A stretch of DNA of 64,000 nt from Suilimivivens aceti (lineage in GTDB: Bacteria; Bacillota; Clostridia; Lachnospirales; Lachnospiraceae). Of the stretch, positions 1-8,389 are shown piece by piece. The notes below the pieces were generated by a model, which saw nothing but the letters and a program-made list of their open reading frames with translations, was not told the DNA's origin and searched no databases. Made by a program: the position numbers and the translations under genes. Where the stretch lies: positions 124,001-188,000 of the forward strand of contig NZ_JAOQKJ010000007.1 of NCBI RefSeq assembly GCF_025567405.1. Reading direction: 5' to 3'. The stretch's first letter is position 1. Every line of letters starts with the position of its first letter.

Positions 1-520
1 CATTGTCTGCGCAGGTGAAGTAGTCTCCATCTGAAGCGTAGGTGTATATATTATCGGTTATAACGTTGGCATAAGAGGTCGTAACTGTCCTGTAAACATC
101 ACCATCACTGAATATGTACAGCTCGCGGTTATCCATATCGATCAGAAACAGGGTACCATTCACCACGCCGCTGCCAAATGTTTCGTGGAAATAGGAACGG
201 GCGTAGGAGGAGGTTGACTGTGGATTATAGTCAATGCTTTTGAAGGCCACATTGCCATAATAGCTGACACGCTCCATGGTATCGGCGAGAAGATTCTTTT
301 CTTCTGTAGTCAGAAGAGCTGCGTCATCCTCGATCAGGATGTCGTAGCCGGTTTCCGGATTATACCAGGAGAAGGATGCAGATTCTTCTGCCGATACAGT
401 GCCGGCAGGCAGAAGACCGGCAGCCAGTAGAGATAAAAGAACCGCCATTGTTACAGCTTTCAGGAGCTTTTGGGAAACGTGTTTTGTGATATTTTCAATA
501 TAGCAGATCAGGTATTTCAT
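1..520 (-). CDS. TPM-domain membrane/secreted protein (partial, C-terminus off left edge)
   Basis: The reverse strand is open from an ATG at 520 to the window edge, giving 173 codons. An N-terminal hydrophobic signal or anchor segment (about residues 18-40, ending near TVSAEE) is followed by a TPM-type (YgcG-like) extracytoplasmic domain. The stretch NGTLFLIDMDNRELYIF matches the conserved core strand of that fold. The start overlaps the stop of the upstream zinc-ribbon gene by four bases (ATGA), so the two are co-translated and probably act together at the membrane. TPM proteins are poorly characterised; a role in envelope quality control is only inference. The C-terminal part, often a membrane helix, is not visible. 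Confidence 0.8.
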   Translation of the reverse strand, partial: MKYLICYIENITKHVSQKLLKAVTMAVLLSLLAAGLLPAGTVSAEESASFSWYNPETGYDILIEDDAALLTTEEKNLLADTMERVSYYGNVAFKSIDYNPQSTSSYARSYFHETFGSGVVNGTLFLIDMDNRELYIFSDGDVYRTVTTSYANVITDNIYTYASDGDYFTCADN

Positions 521-1968
521 GCGTCATCCCCCTTTCGGGCAAATTGCGGAAGAGGCCTTGTAGCCAGTGTATTATATTTCAGCAGAATGGCTGCCATGGT
601 AAACAGTGTGCACAGGAAAGTAAGGAAGCAGCCGCCATAGTACCAGATATCGGATACCGGATCTATCATAAGAACGATAATGGCGATCACAAGGGCAAAC
701 AGGGAACCAAGGAACCCGGGAAGCTGCGTGCCGAAAACAGGAGCTTTACTGTAAGTCCAGAATTCCCCGAAGGTCATGGTAAAGGTTGCTTTCTTTGTTT
801 TTTTCCTTGACTTTTTTTTCATCTGTCTGGCGGCAAGCTCCTGGTAGCCTTTATCGTCAAGCCTTGTTTCACGGCGGTAGATCTTACGGGTTTCCAGCCA
901 GAACAGGATAAAGGTGACCACAGACAGAAGGGCAGACAGTATCAGAAGCCCGGTCGGTGTCAGGATAAGTACTGGATTTAACAGGAGGAAAAGCAGAACT
1001 GCAAGAAGCAGTGTGCTGATCAGGTATTTCACCGGATCAATCGGAATATCTGCTGAGATCTTCCCGGTCTGTCCGTTGACGGTGGCATAGGCCACACGGT
1101 CTTTATGCCGGTAGGACATGAACCAGACAGGATACATAAGAGCTTCCGGGCGTTTTGTTTTCGTGCAGAGAGAGGTATTCTGACTGGAGAGTGTAATGCC
1201 GGGATCCGGGTGAAGGCCTTTGAAGGGCTTCATCTCCCTGATCCGCTTCATGCTGGCAGTGTTGGCGATCTGCTTGGCGTCTTCGATATAAACAGTTTCC
1301 CTGATATCAGAAATATCTGCATAGAAACCGCTTAAAAAGGCGGGGGTAAACTGCTTTTCGTCACAGGGCTGATAAGGAGCGATCTGTCTGCTGATAGTAT
1401 CGTCAAGAGTAGCTGAGGCATCAAAGGAAAGATGGCTGTAGGAGGCATCGATATCGCCTGTGAGACGGTAATGATCGGTGTAATCATAGCTGCCCTTGCG
1501 ATATTGTTTTTTTCCTTTGAGCTGCGCAGCTCCCTTCTGTACTACATGATAGCAGTAATAGGGAATGTATATGCCGCGGAACTGGTTCAGCGCTTTTTCC
1601 TGCTTCAGCTCCTTTGGAGCGAAAAGGGCACGGCGCATCCGGCCAAGATAAGCCTTTTTACAGGAATCCTCCGTAATTTTAAAGGGAATGATGCGTACAG
1701 GCCGCTTTTCATTGGAAAGCCGGCCGGACAAAATGGTAGAAGCGCCACAGAAGCTGCAGAATTCTGCTGCAGAATTATCGGTACTCAGGATCTCTCCGCC
1801 GCACTGCGGACAGGTGAAAATAGTTGCTTCAAAGGCAAAGAGTTCTTCTGCGTCATTTTCCTTTTTCAGGGAATACGGATCAAAGGTTGTCTGGCAGTAA
1901 TCACATTTCATCAGCTGATCTTCAATGCTGAATTTCAGATTACCGCCACAGTTTGGGCATTCGTACAT
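517..1968 (-). CDS. double zinc-ribbon membrane protein
   Basis: This is a 483-residue protein. Two CxxC...CxxC zinc ribbons lie in the first 75 residues (CPNCGG/CDYC, then CPQCGG/CSFCG). A soluble middle domain follows, and the C-terminal 160 residues hold four hydrophobic helices in two pairs. A longer reading to 2019 is possible, but the ATG at 1966-1968 has AAAGGA seven bases upstream and places the first zinc ribbon at residue 4, so I chose it. It overlaps the TPM gene downstream by four bases. Zinc-ribbon plus TPM pairs recur in clostridia; the function is unknown to me. The zinc-ribbon assignment is secure, the cellular role is not. Confidence 0.85.
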   Translation of the reverse strand: MYECPNCGGNLKFSIEDQLMKCDYCQTTFDPYSLKKENDAEELFAFEATIFTCPQCGGEILSTDNSAAEFCSFCGASTILSGRLSNEKRPVRIIPFKITEDSCKKAYLGRMRRALFAPKELKQEKALNQFRGIYIPYYCYHVVQKGAAQLKGKKQYRKGSYDYTDHYRLTGDIDASYSHLSFDASATLDDTISRQIAPYQPCDEKQFTPAFLSGFYADISDIRETVYIEDAKQIANTASMKRIREMKPFKGLHPDPGITLSSQNTSLCTKTKRPEALMYPVWFMSYRHKDRVAYATVNGQTGKISADIPIDPVKYLISTLLLAVLLFLLLNPVLILTPTGLLILSALLSVVTFILFWLETRKIYRRETRLDDKGYQELAARQMKKKSRKKTKKATFTMTFGEFWTYSKAPVFGTQLPGFLGSLFALVIAIIVLMIDPVSDIWYYGGCFLTFLCTLFTMAAILLKYNTLATRPLPQFARKGDDA

Positions 1969-2112
1969 AGGATATCCTTTCTTTTCTATGACTTTTGACA
2001 AGAAAATTGAACTTGCCACTTGCGAAGATACGGGTAATCTCTTATTCTATAGTAGCGAAAACAGAGCAGATGTTCAATAAAAGAATTTGAGGAAATGTTT
2101 GAGGAAATGTAT

Positions 2113-2781
2113 ATGAAATACAAAGCAGTGATTTTTGACATGGATGGAGTGATTTTTGATTCAGAGCGGCTGAGTCTGGCCTGCTGGGAGGAGACAGCGA
2201 AGAAATTCGGACTGACAGGCATTGAAAGATACTGTGATCTGTCAAGGGGTGTCAATGAAGCAGGGTCAGCTAAGATCTTTTACAGCCTTTATGGGGAAAA
2301 TGGCCTGACCTATGAGGAATGCCGGGCAGAAAATTCAAGACTCTTTCATTCAAGGTATGATGGAGGCAGGCTGCCGATGAAGAAGGGTGTGACAGAGCTG
2401 CTTCCTTATCTGAAGGAAAAGGGATGGATCGTGGGACTGGCTTCTTCGACCAAGGAGGCTACTGTGACGCAGGAGATCCGGGATGCGGGACTGATGCCGT
2501 ATTTTGATAACCTGACCTGTGGGGATATGCTTAAGAAAAGCAAGCCAGAGCCGGATATTTTCCTGATGGCATGTGAAAAGCTTGCTGTGAAGCCGCAGGA
2601 AGCCATTATCATAGAAGATTCCCATAATGGGATCCGGGCAGCCAGCCGTGCCGGGGCAACGCCTGTAATGGTGCCGGATATGATGCCGGTGACAGAGGAG
2701 ATGAAGGAGCTTGCCTATAAGATCTGCAAAGACCTGCTGGAGGTAAGGATCTGGCTCGACAAAAACTTCCCAAGGGATTAA
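2113..2781 (+). CDS. HAD-superfamily phosphatase, beta-phosphoglucomutase-like
   Basis: This 222-residue protein begins with the HAD nucleophile motif FDMDGVIFDSE, followed by a helical cap (class C1), the second motif ASST, and the acidic motif IIEDSHNGIRAA near the C-terminus. It should hydrolyse or isomerise a small phosphorylated metabolite; the substrate cannot be read from sequence. Three in-frame ATGs are close together at 2095, 2107 and 2113. Only the last has GAGGAA at a normal distance (six bases), so I start there. It is transcribed divergently from the zinc-ribbon gene. A related HAD phosphatase is encoded at 28142-28801. Confidence 0.9.
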   Translation: MKYKAVIFDMDGVIFDSERLSLACWEETAKKFGLTGIERYCDLSRGVNEAGSAKIFYSLYGENGLTYEECRAENSRLFHSRYDGGRLPMKKGVTELLPYLKEKGWIVGLASSTKEATVTQEIRDAGLMPYFDNLTCGDMLKKSKPEPDIFLMACEKLAVKPQEAIIIEDSHNGIRAASRAGATPVMVPDMMPVTEEMKELAYKICKDLLEVRIWLDKNFPRD

Positions 2782-2855
2782 ATTATAGAAATAAACTATT
2801 TGCATGGTTGATTTTAAAGAAGGGACGGTTTGGATAGAATAGTGACTGTATTACA

Positions 2856-3242
2856 ATGCTGAACGGTGGTGAAACAGTGACAGTCAACTATGAGGATCTG
2901 GGAAAACGGATCAGAAGGAAACGGTCTGAAAATCATATATCACAGGCGGCTCTTGCTGAAATGATCCAGGTATCGGTGCAGCATATGAGTAATGTGGAAA
3001 ATGCCAAAACCAAGGCAAGCCTGGAAACAGTGATAGAGATTGCCAATGCGCTGGACTGTTCACTGGATGAGCTGGTCTGCGGAAGCCTGAAGAAACAGAG
3101 CAGGCAGATCTATCAGGATGAGGTGGCATTGCTGCTTGAGGTCATGCCGGACAGCGAACTGAAGATCATGCCGGATGTCCTGAAAAACATAGATTATATT
3201 TATCGTACCGGTGTAAAAAGTGCACAGAAAGAAAACGATTAG
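2856..3242 (+). CDS. XRE-family transcriptional regulator
   Basis: This is a 128-residue protein. Residues 15-75 form a classic Cro/CI helix-turn-helix (LGKRIRRKR, then QAALAEMIQVSVQHMSNVENAK) and end in the usual SLDELVCG. The C-terminal 50 residues are helical and unlike a peptidase or sensor domain, so it is probably a small dimeric repressor or regulator. The start is uncertain: the ATG at 2856 has no clear ribosome site and in-frame GTG codons lie just downstream. A strong terminator follows the stop codon directly, which isolates it from the glycan cluster. It could still regulate that cluster, but nothing in the sequence proves this. Confidence 0.85.
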   Translation: MLNGGETVTVNYEDLGKRIRRKRSENHISQAALAEMIQVSVQHMSNVENAKTKASLETVIEIANALDCSLDELVCGSLKKQSRQIYQDEVALLLEVMPDSELKIMPDVLKNIDYIYRTGVKSAQKEND

Positions 3243-3281
3243 AGCAGTCATGTGGAGAAGCCCCATATGGCTGCTTTTCTT
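3243..3281 (+). terminator. rho-independent terminator of the XRE gene
   Basis: A 13-bp stem (arms 3243-3255 and 3263-3275, two G-T pairs) with a 7-base loop is followed by TTTCTT. It begins at the base after the stop codon of the XRE gene and ends where the next promoter begins. Confidence 0.75.
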
Positions 3282-3308
3282 GTGCTATTTTTCAATGTGT
3301 GATATAGT
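3280..3308 (+). promoter_or_regulatory. promoter of the exopolysaccharide cluster
   Basis: A weak -35 TTGTGC (3280-3285), a 17-bp spacer and a -10 TATAGT (3303-3308) with an upstream TG make an extended -10 promoter. It sits directly after a terminator and 33 bases before the first glycosyltransferase of the cluster. Confidence 0.6.
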
Positions 3309-3341
3309 AAATCTAACTATCAAAATGCAGGAGGTAGACAA

Positions 3342-4271
3342 TTGAAGCTGCTCAGTGCGATTGTGCCCTGTTACAACGAAGAAGAGAATGTTCCTTATTT
3401 CTATGAGGAATTTATCAAAAACGAACCATACTTTGAGGCTCATGAGATCGGCTTTGAGCTGTGGTATATAGATGACGGTTCCAGAGATGGAACCCTTTCT
3501 GAGATCAGGAAGCTGCAGGAAAAGGATCCGCGGATACACTATGTATCCTTTTCAAGGAATTTTGGTAAAGAAGCAGCGCTCTATGCCGGATTTGAAAAGG
3601 CACAGGGGGATTATGTGGCATGTATGGATGCAGATCTGCAGGATCCGCCGTCACTTCTGCCGCAGATGTTTGAAGATATTGCAGCAGGCTATGATACTGT
3701 GGCAACAAGACGTGTGACAAGAAAGGGAGAACCCCCGATCAGATCACTGTTTGCCAGATTGTTCTACAGGCTGATGAACTGTTTTTCAGAGACGGAGATC
3801 GTGGATGGAGCCAGAGACTTCAGGCTGATGACAAGACAGGTGGCAGATGCCATCCTTTCCATGAAGGAGTACAACCGCTTTACCAAGGGGATTTACGGCT
3901 TTGTGGGCTTTAAGACAAAGTGGATCGAGTTTGAAAATGTGGAGCGTAAGAAGGGAGAAACAAAGTGGTCCTTCTGGAAGCTCTTTATATATTCCCTGGA
4001 AGGGATCACCTCCTTTACGACTGCGCCGCTGGCATTCGCAGCTTTTATGGGAGTTGCTTTCTGCCTGGTTTCGTTTGGGCTGATCATCTTTACGATCATA
4101 AGGAAAGTAATTTTTGGAGATCCGACCTCCGGATGGCCATCACTCGTATGTATTATTTCACTGATCAGCGGTGTACAGCTGTTCTGCCTTGGAATTGTCG
4201 GCGAGTATCTTGCCAAGACGTATATGGAGGTAAAAAATCGTCCAATCTATCTTGTAAAAGAGGAACGATAG
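3342..4271 (+). CDS. GT2 glycosyltransferase, GtrB/dolichol-phosphate-glucose synthase type
   Basis: This 309-residue protein has an N-terminal GT2 fold (residues 1-220; VPCYNEEENV, DDGSRDGT, DADLQDP as the metal-binding DxD region) and two C-terminal transmembrane helices (about 225-255 and 265-295). The family transfers a hexose from UDP- or GDP-sugar to undecaprenyl phosphate on the cytoplasmic face. The lipid-linked sugar then feeds a GT-C enzyme, and such an enzyme is encoded in the same cluster at 13842. It starts with TTG; GGAGG seven bases upstream supports this. It is the first gene after the cluster promoter, and the next gene follows after three bases. Confidence 0.9.
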   Translation: MKLLSAIVPCYNEEENVPYFYEEFIKNEPYFEAHEIGFELWYIDDGSRDGTLSEIRKLQEKDPRIHYVSFSRNFGKEAALYAGFEKAQGDYVACMDADLQDPPSLLPQMFEDIAAGYDTVATRRVTRKGEPPIRSLFARLFYRLMNCFSETEIVDGARDFRLMTRQVADAILSMKEYNRFTKGIYGFVGFKTKWIEFENVERKKGETKWSFWKLFIYSLEGITSFTTAPLAFAAFMGVAFCLVSFGLIIFTIIRKVIFGDPTSGWPSLVCIISLISGVQLFCLGIVGEYLAKTYMEVKNRPIYLVKEER

Positions 4272-4274
4272 CGT

Positions 4275-5063
4275 ATGCAGCAGAATCTGGTCAGTATTAT
4301 CGTACCGGTTTATAATGCCGGAAATTATATCGAAGAAACCATACGCATGGTAGAAGCACAGACCTATCAGGACTGGGAACTTCTGCTGATCGATGACTGT
4401 TCTGTTGACAACAGCCGGGCAGTGATCGAAGCTTATATAAGGGAACGAGGGCAGAAGCTGTCTTTTGAAGAACAGAAGAAAAAGGAGATCCGTCTGATCC
4501 GGCGTACAGAGAACGGCGGTGCTGCAAGGACAAGAAATACCGGGATAGCAGAAGCACAGGGAAGATATATTGCGTTCCTGGATGCAGATGATATCTGGAT
4601 GCCGGACAAGCTGACAAGGGAAGTGGAATTCCTGCAGAAAAAGCAGGCAGCATTTGTATTTACCTCGTATGAATTCGGGGATGAACAGGCAAGGGGTACG
4701 GGGAAGATCGTACATGCCCCGGAATTCCTTACTTATGAGAAGGCACTGTCAAGAACAGTGATCTTTACGTCCACTGTGCTGATCGATACAGAAAAGACTG
4801 GCAAGGGACTTGTTTACATGCCGCTTGTAAAGAGTGAGGATACGGCACTCTGGTGGAAGCTTCTGAAAAACGGATTTACCGCCTACGGACTGGATGAGGT
4901 ACTGGTTATTTACAGAAGACCGGCAAAGTCGCTGTCATCCAACAAACTGGAAGCCATCCGCAGGATCTGGTATCTGTACCGGAAAGAAGAGAAGCTTCCG
5001 CTTGTAAAGAGCTGTGTCTGCTTTATGCTGTGGGCATACCGTGCCGCAAGGAGAAGAATGTAG
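4275..5063 (+). CDS. GT2 family glycosyltransferase (WcaA/EpsE-like)
   Basis: This is a 262-residue cytoplasmic or peripheral GT-A enzyme. VSIIVPVYNAGNYI opens the nucleotide-binding fold, DDCSVDNS follows, and FLDADDIWMPDKL is the DxD-containing acceptor loop. It should add one sugar to the lipid-linked repeat unit; donor and linkage cannot be predicted. The start is 3 bases after the preceding stop, and its stop overlaps the GTG start of the next gene, so it is tightly coupled within the operon. Confidence 0.88.
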   Translation: MQQNLVSIIVPVYNAGNYIEETIRMVEAQTYQDWELLLIDDCSVDNSRAVIEAYIRERGQKLSFEEQKKKEIRLIRRTENGGAARTRNTGIAEAQGRYIAFLDADDIWMPDKLTREVEFLQKKQAAFVFTSYEFGDEQARGTGKIVHAPEFLTYEKALSRTVIFTSTVLIDTEKTGKGLVYMPLVKSEDTALWWKLLKNGFTAYGLDEVLVIYRRPAKSLSSNKLEAIRRIWYLYRKEEKLPLVKSCVCFMLWAYRAARRRM

Positions 5064-6475
5064 TGAAACGCTTAGAATCATTAAAGAAGATTATCGTATT
5101 ATGGCTTTCGTTTGCAGGACTTTTGCTGCAGACTGGCATATATGCTTATATATGGATGGAGTATTATTATCCCATCATCAGTAAGTTTACACTGAGGCTG
5201 AAGTTCAATCAGAACGGACATCTGGCTATGTTTGCCATTTATTTCGTGCTGCTCTTTTTCTTTGACAGTACCTATGGCGGACTGAAGATCGGTTATCTGA
5301 AACCCATGGATGTATTTATGTCCCAGCTGTTTTCGCTGCTGTTTGTCAATGTGATCACCTATCTGCAGATCTCCCTGATGAATGGCTGGTGGCTGGAACC
5401 GAAGTATTTCCTGGCAGCAACCCTTGTGCAGCTCCTGATTGCCCTTGTCTTTAACCTGATCTGCAACTGGTTTTACCGCAGGGTGTTCCCACCGCGGGAG
5501 ATGCTGCTTGTTTATGGAGAACGGTCGATCGAGGATATCCTGCAGAAGTTTGCGTCCAGAAAGGACAAATATCATATTGCAAAATGTATTAATATCCGGG
5601 AAGGCATGAAGGCAGTAGAAAAAGAGGCAGTAAAAGGCTACGGGGCAGTTGTCCTGTGGGATATTGCTACAGAAGACAGAAACAGGCTGCTTAAGTTCTG
5701 TTATGGTCAGTCGATCCGTGTTTACATGATGCCAAAGATCCCTGATGTACTGGTAAAGGGCTCTGATCAGCTGCATCTCTTTGATACACCGATCCTTTTA
5801 ATCAGGGAGTACGCTCTTACGGTAGAGCAGAGACTGGCCAAGCGTCTGATCGACGTTATCTGTGCGCTGATCCTTGTGGTGATCACTTCACCGGTCATGC
5901 TGATCACGGCAATCTGTATCAAATGCTATGATGGTGGTCCTGTGCTGTACAGGCAGGTGCGCTGTACCATTGGCGGCAGGGAGTTTAAGATCACGAAGTT
6001 CCGCAGTATGAGGGTGGATGCCGAGAAGGATGGTGTGGCAAGACTGGCAGCCAGGAATGACAGCAGGATCACTCCGGTTGGCAAATTTATCCGTGCGGTC
6101 CGCATTGATGAGCTGCCACAGCTCTTTAACATTCTGGCAGGGGATATGTCCTTTATCGGACCAAGACCGGAGCGGCCGGAGATCATCCGCCAGTACGTGG
6201 AGGATATGCCGGAATTTGTATACAGGATGAAGGTAAAAGCCGGACTTGCCGGTTATGCGCAGGTTTATGGCAAATACAATACAACACCATATGATAAACT
6301 GAAACTGGATCTTTCTTATATAGAGAATTACAGTGTCTGGCTGGATATCAAGCTGATGCTTCTGACACTAAAGATCCTGGTCAAAGCAGAGAGTACAGAA
6401 GGAGTGGACAGCACTCAGGTAACAGCGATGAAGCAGGAGGAGAATGTGGAGGAGAAGCATGGAAAAGATGAGTGA
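5063..6475 (+). CDS. priming polyprenyl-phosphate sugar-phosphate transferase (EpsL/WbaP type)
   Basis: This 470-residue membrane protein has four N-terminal helices (to about residue 140), a soluble linker, one further helix (KRLIDVICALILVV) and the C-terminal bacterial sugar transferase domain. Conserved signatures include KFRSMRVDAE, RIDELPQLFNIL, GDMSFIGPRPERPE and KAGLAGYAQVYG. It transfers a sugar-1-phosphate to undecaprenyl phosphate, the first committed step of the repeat unit. I chose the GTG at 5063, which has AGGAG nine bases upstream and overlaps the preceding stop. An upstream in-frame start at 5030 would lengthen it by 11 residues with no ribosome site. Confidence 0.92.
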   Translation: MKRLESLKKIIVLWLSFAGLLLQTGIYAYIWMEYYYPIISKFTLRLKFNQNGHLAMFAIYFVLLFFFDSTYGGLKIGYLKPMDVFMSQLFSLLFVNVITYLQISLMNGWWLEPKYFLAATLVQLLIALVFNLICNWFYRRVFPPREMLLVYGERSIEDILQKFASRKDKYHIAKCINIREGMKAVEKEAVKGYGAVVLWDIATEDRNRLLKFCYGQSIRVYMMPKIPDVLVKGSDQLHLFDTPILLIREYALTVEQRLAKRLIDVICALILVVITSPVMLITAICIKCYDGGPVLYRQVRCTIGGREFKITKFRSMRVDAEKDGVARLAARNDSRITPVGKFIRAVRIDELPQLFNILAGDMSFIGPRPERPEIIRQYVEDMPEFVYRMKVKAGLAGYAQVYGKYNTTPYDKLKLDLSYIENYSVWLDIKLMLLTLKILVKAESTEGVDSTQVTAMKQEENVEEKHGKDE

Positions 6476-7586
6476 GGATTACAGAAGAAGAGAAGTGGAC
6501 CTGAAAAGACTTTATCTTTGCTCACAGGGAAAGCTATGGCTGCTTTTACTGTTAACGATCCTGGGAGCAGTTATCGGTGGTGTGAGTTATCAGGTCATAA
6601 AAGCGACCAGGATGCCGATCACCTACGCGGCAGAGTCCAAGCTGTATATCAGCTTTGGCATAGACGAAAGCGGCGAGGTGTATCAGTATTATAATGGATA
6701 TACATGGAATGATCTGCTTGATACGGATCCGGTGCTTGACAGGATCATGGAATATGTGCCGGAAGGCTACAGCAGGAAAGAGGTACAGGAAGCTACTACA
6801 GCAGAGATCCTTTCTGATATCCGTCTTCTGACCATTACGGTAGAGGGCGGCACAGAAAAATTTGTCAGGGAGATCCAGAGTGCTGTAGAAGAGGGTCTTG
6901 TGGACTATGCAAGGGACAGTGCAGAGCTGAAGAGGATCGATGTGATCCGTACGGAGGATCCTGTGCGTGTTTACTGGGATGACAAAACTGTGACAGCGGC
7001 TGTGATCGGCGGTGTGGTCTTTGCTGTGATCTCCTGTCTGATAGCAGCATTTCTCTATCTGCTTGATGATGCGGTTTATGTACAGGAGGACATTGAGAAG
7101 AAATATTCCTGTAAGCCGCTTGGCATTTTGTTGAAGAAACAGAAGGGACTGCAGCCCTATGCCAGAGAGCTGCAGGCTGATTTTTCTTATATCCTGGCAG
7201 AGCATAAATGCTTTGGTCTGATCGACATGGATGATCACTGCATAGAAGGAAAAGAAGATCTGGAGCTGGTACTGAATGCTGTTCCGGGTGAATTTGTAGG
7301 TGGAGACGGAGAGGCAGGCGGTCTGACCTGGACACTGCCAAAGAGTGAAGAGGAACAGGCACAGGATGTTTGGCATGCAGAAGCATTTGACGAAGGCATG
7401 CTTTCTGAAAAAGAGCTTGCGAGGATCCGGGAGCTTGGCGGGGCTGTATTACTGATCCCTTTTGGCAAGGATGTGAGCCGCAGGACAAGCCGTGTACTGA
7501 CACTCCTTTCCAATCAGGACTGCCCTGTGTTTGGCATGGTGATCTCTGGTGCAGATGAGGATTTCGTAAACCGGTATTATCGATAG
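6459..7586 (+). CDS. Wzz-like polysaccharide co-polymerase / chain-length regulator
   Basis: This is a 375-residue protein. Two membrane helices (about residues 20-45 and 175-200) flank an extracytoplasmic domain, the usual Wzz/CapA topology. The C-terminal cytoplasmic 165 residues resemble the degenerate end of a bacterial tyrosine-kinase module but have no Walker A motif, so no kinase activity is expected from it. It should control polymer length. The ATG at 6459 is preceded by GGAGG with a six-base spacer; an in-frame ATG at 6444 lies inside the preceding gene and lacks one. It overlaps the end of the priming transferase gene by 17 bases. Confidence 0.82.
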   Translation: MEKMSEDYRRREVDLKRLYLCSQGKLWLLLLLTILGAVIGGVSYQVIKATRMPITYAAESKLYISFGIDESGEVYQYYNGYTWNDLLDTDPVLDRIMEYVPEGYSRKEVQEATTAEILSDIRLLTITVEGGTEKFVREIQSAVEEGLVDYARDSAELKRIDVIRTEDPVRVYWDDKTVTAAVIGGVVFAVISCLIAAFLYLLDDAVYVQEDIEKKYSCKPLGILLKKQKGLQPYARELQADFSYILAEHKCFGLIDMDDHCIEGKEDLELVLNAVPGEFVGGDGEAGGLTWTLPKSEEEQAQDVWHAEAFDEGMLSEKELARIRELGGAVLLIPFGKDVSRRTSRVLTLLSNQDCPVFGMVISGADEDFVNRYYR

Positions 7587-7603
7587 AAGGAAAGAGAACC
7601 AAA

Positions 7604-8389
7604 ATGAAGCTGGAATTACTGGTATCAGCGGTGGAAAAGGATCCCCGCAGTCTGGCAGAGGCCATGAAAATAGCATCCGATGCGGTGATTGTGAACCAAT
7701 GTGATCATCATGGCTATACTGCATGGAAAGAAAACGGAAGAGAGATCCGGTGTTTTTCCATGGAGGAGAGGGGTGTTGGTCTCAGCAGAAATACAGCTCT
7801 GCTGTTTGCAGAGGAGGATATTGTCCTTTTTTCAGACGAAGATATCAGGTTTGACGAAGGCTATGAGAAGAAGGTACTGGAGGCCTTTCTGAAGAATCCG
7901 GATGCGGATGTGATCACCTTTAATTTCCGGGTGGATGAGAGAAGGGCAACATATCATAATGCAGGAGAGCGGCGGATCCGCTGGTATAACTATGGCAGAT
8001 ATCCGACCTACAGCGTGGCAGCAAGGCTGTCTGCCCTGCGTAAAAGCAATGTAAGCTTTTCCCTCCTGTTTGGTGGTGGTGCCAGATACAGCAATGGGGA
8101 GGATAGTCTGTTTCTTCATGACTGTCTGAAGAAGAGACTGCATTTATATACATCAGCAGAAGAGCTTGGAGAGGAAGAATACAGGGAATCGACCTGGTTC
8201 AAGGGTTATAATGAGAAATTCTTTGTGGACAGAGGAGTGCTTTATCCCTTTTTATATGGAAAGCTGGCGAGGGTATTTGCCCTGCGCTTTCTTCTGGCAC
8301 ACAGACAGGAAATGTGCAGGCAGATTCCCCTGCCGGAAGCATACAGGCTTATGAAAAAGGGAATTTCGGAAGGAAAACAGCGAAGATGA
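7604..8389 (+). CDS. GT-A-fold glycosyltransferase, atypical GT2-like
   Basis: This 261-residue protein lacks the classic IVPVYN opening. It does have a GT-A pattern: IVNQCD after the first beta strands, RGVGLSRNTAL, and LFSDEDIRFDEGY in the DxD position. It therefore probably adds a sugar to the lipid-linked repeat unit. FLYGKLARVFALRFLLAHR near the C-terminus is amphipathic and may touch the membrane. Its stop overlaps the start of the polymerase gene. Family membership is clear at the fold level; donor and acceptor are unknown. Confidence 0.75.
   Translation: MKLELLVSAVEKDPRSLAEAMKIASDAVIVNQCDHHGYTAWKENGREIRCFSMEERGVGLSRNTALLFAEEDIVLFSDEDIRFDEGYEKKVLEAFLKNPDADVITFNFRVDERRATYHNAGERRIRWYNYGRYPTYSVAARLSALRKSNVSFSLLFGGGARYSNGEDSLFLHDCLKKRLHLYTSAEELGEEEYRESTWFKGYNEKFFVDRGVLYPFLYGKLARVFALRFLLAHRQEMCRQIPLPEAYRLMKKGISEGKQRR

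Noticed and set aside
1432..1998. 188-codon open frame on the plus strand
   Set aside because: It is antisense to the zinc-ribbon gene, has no ribosome site and no recognisable protein pattern.
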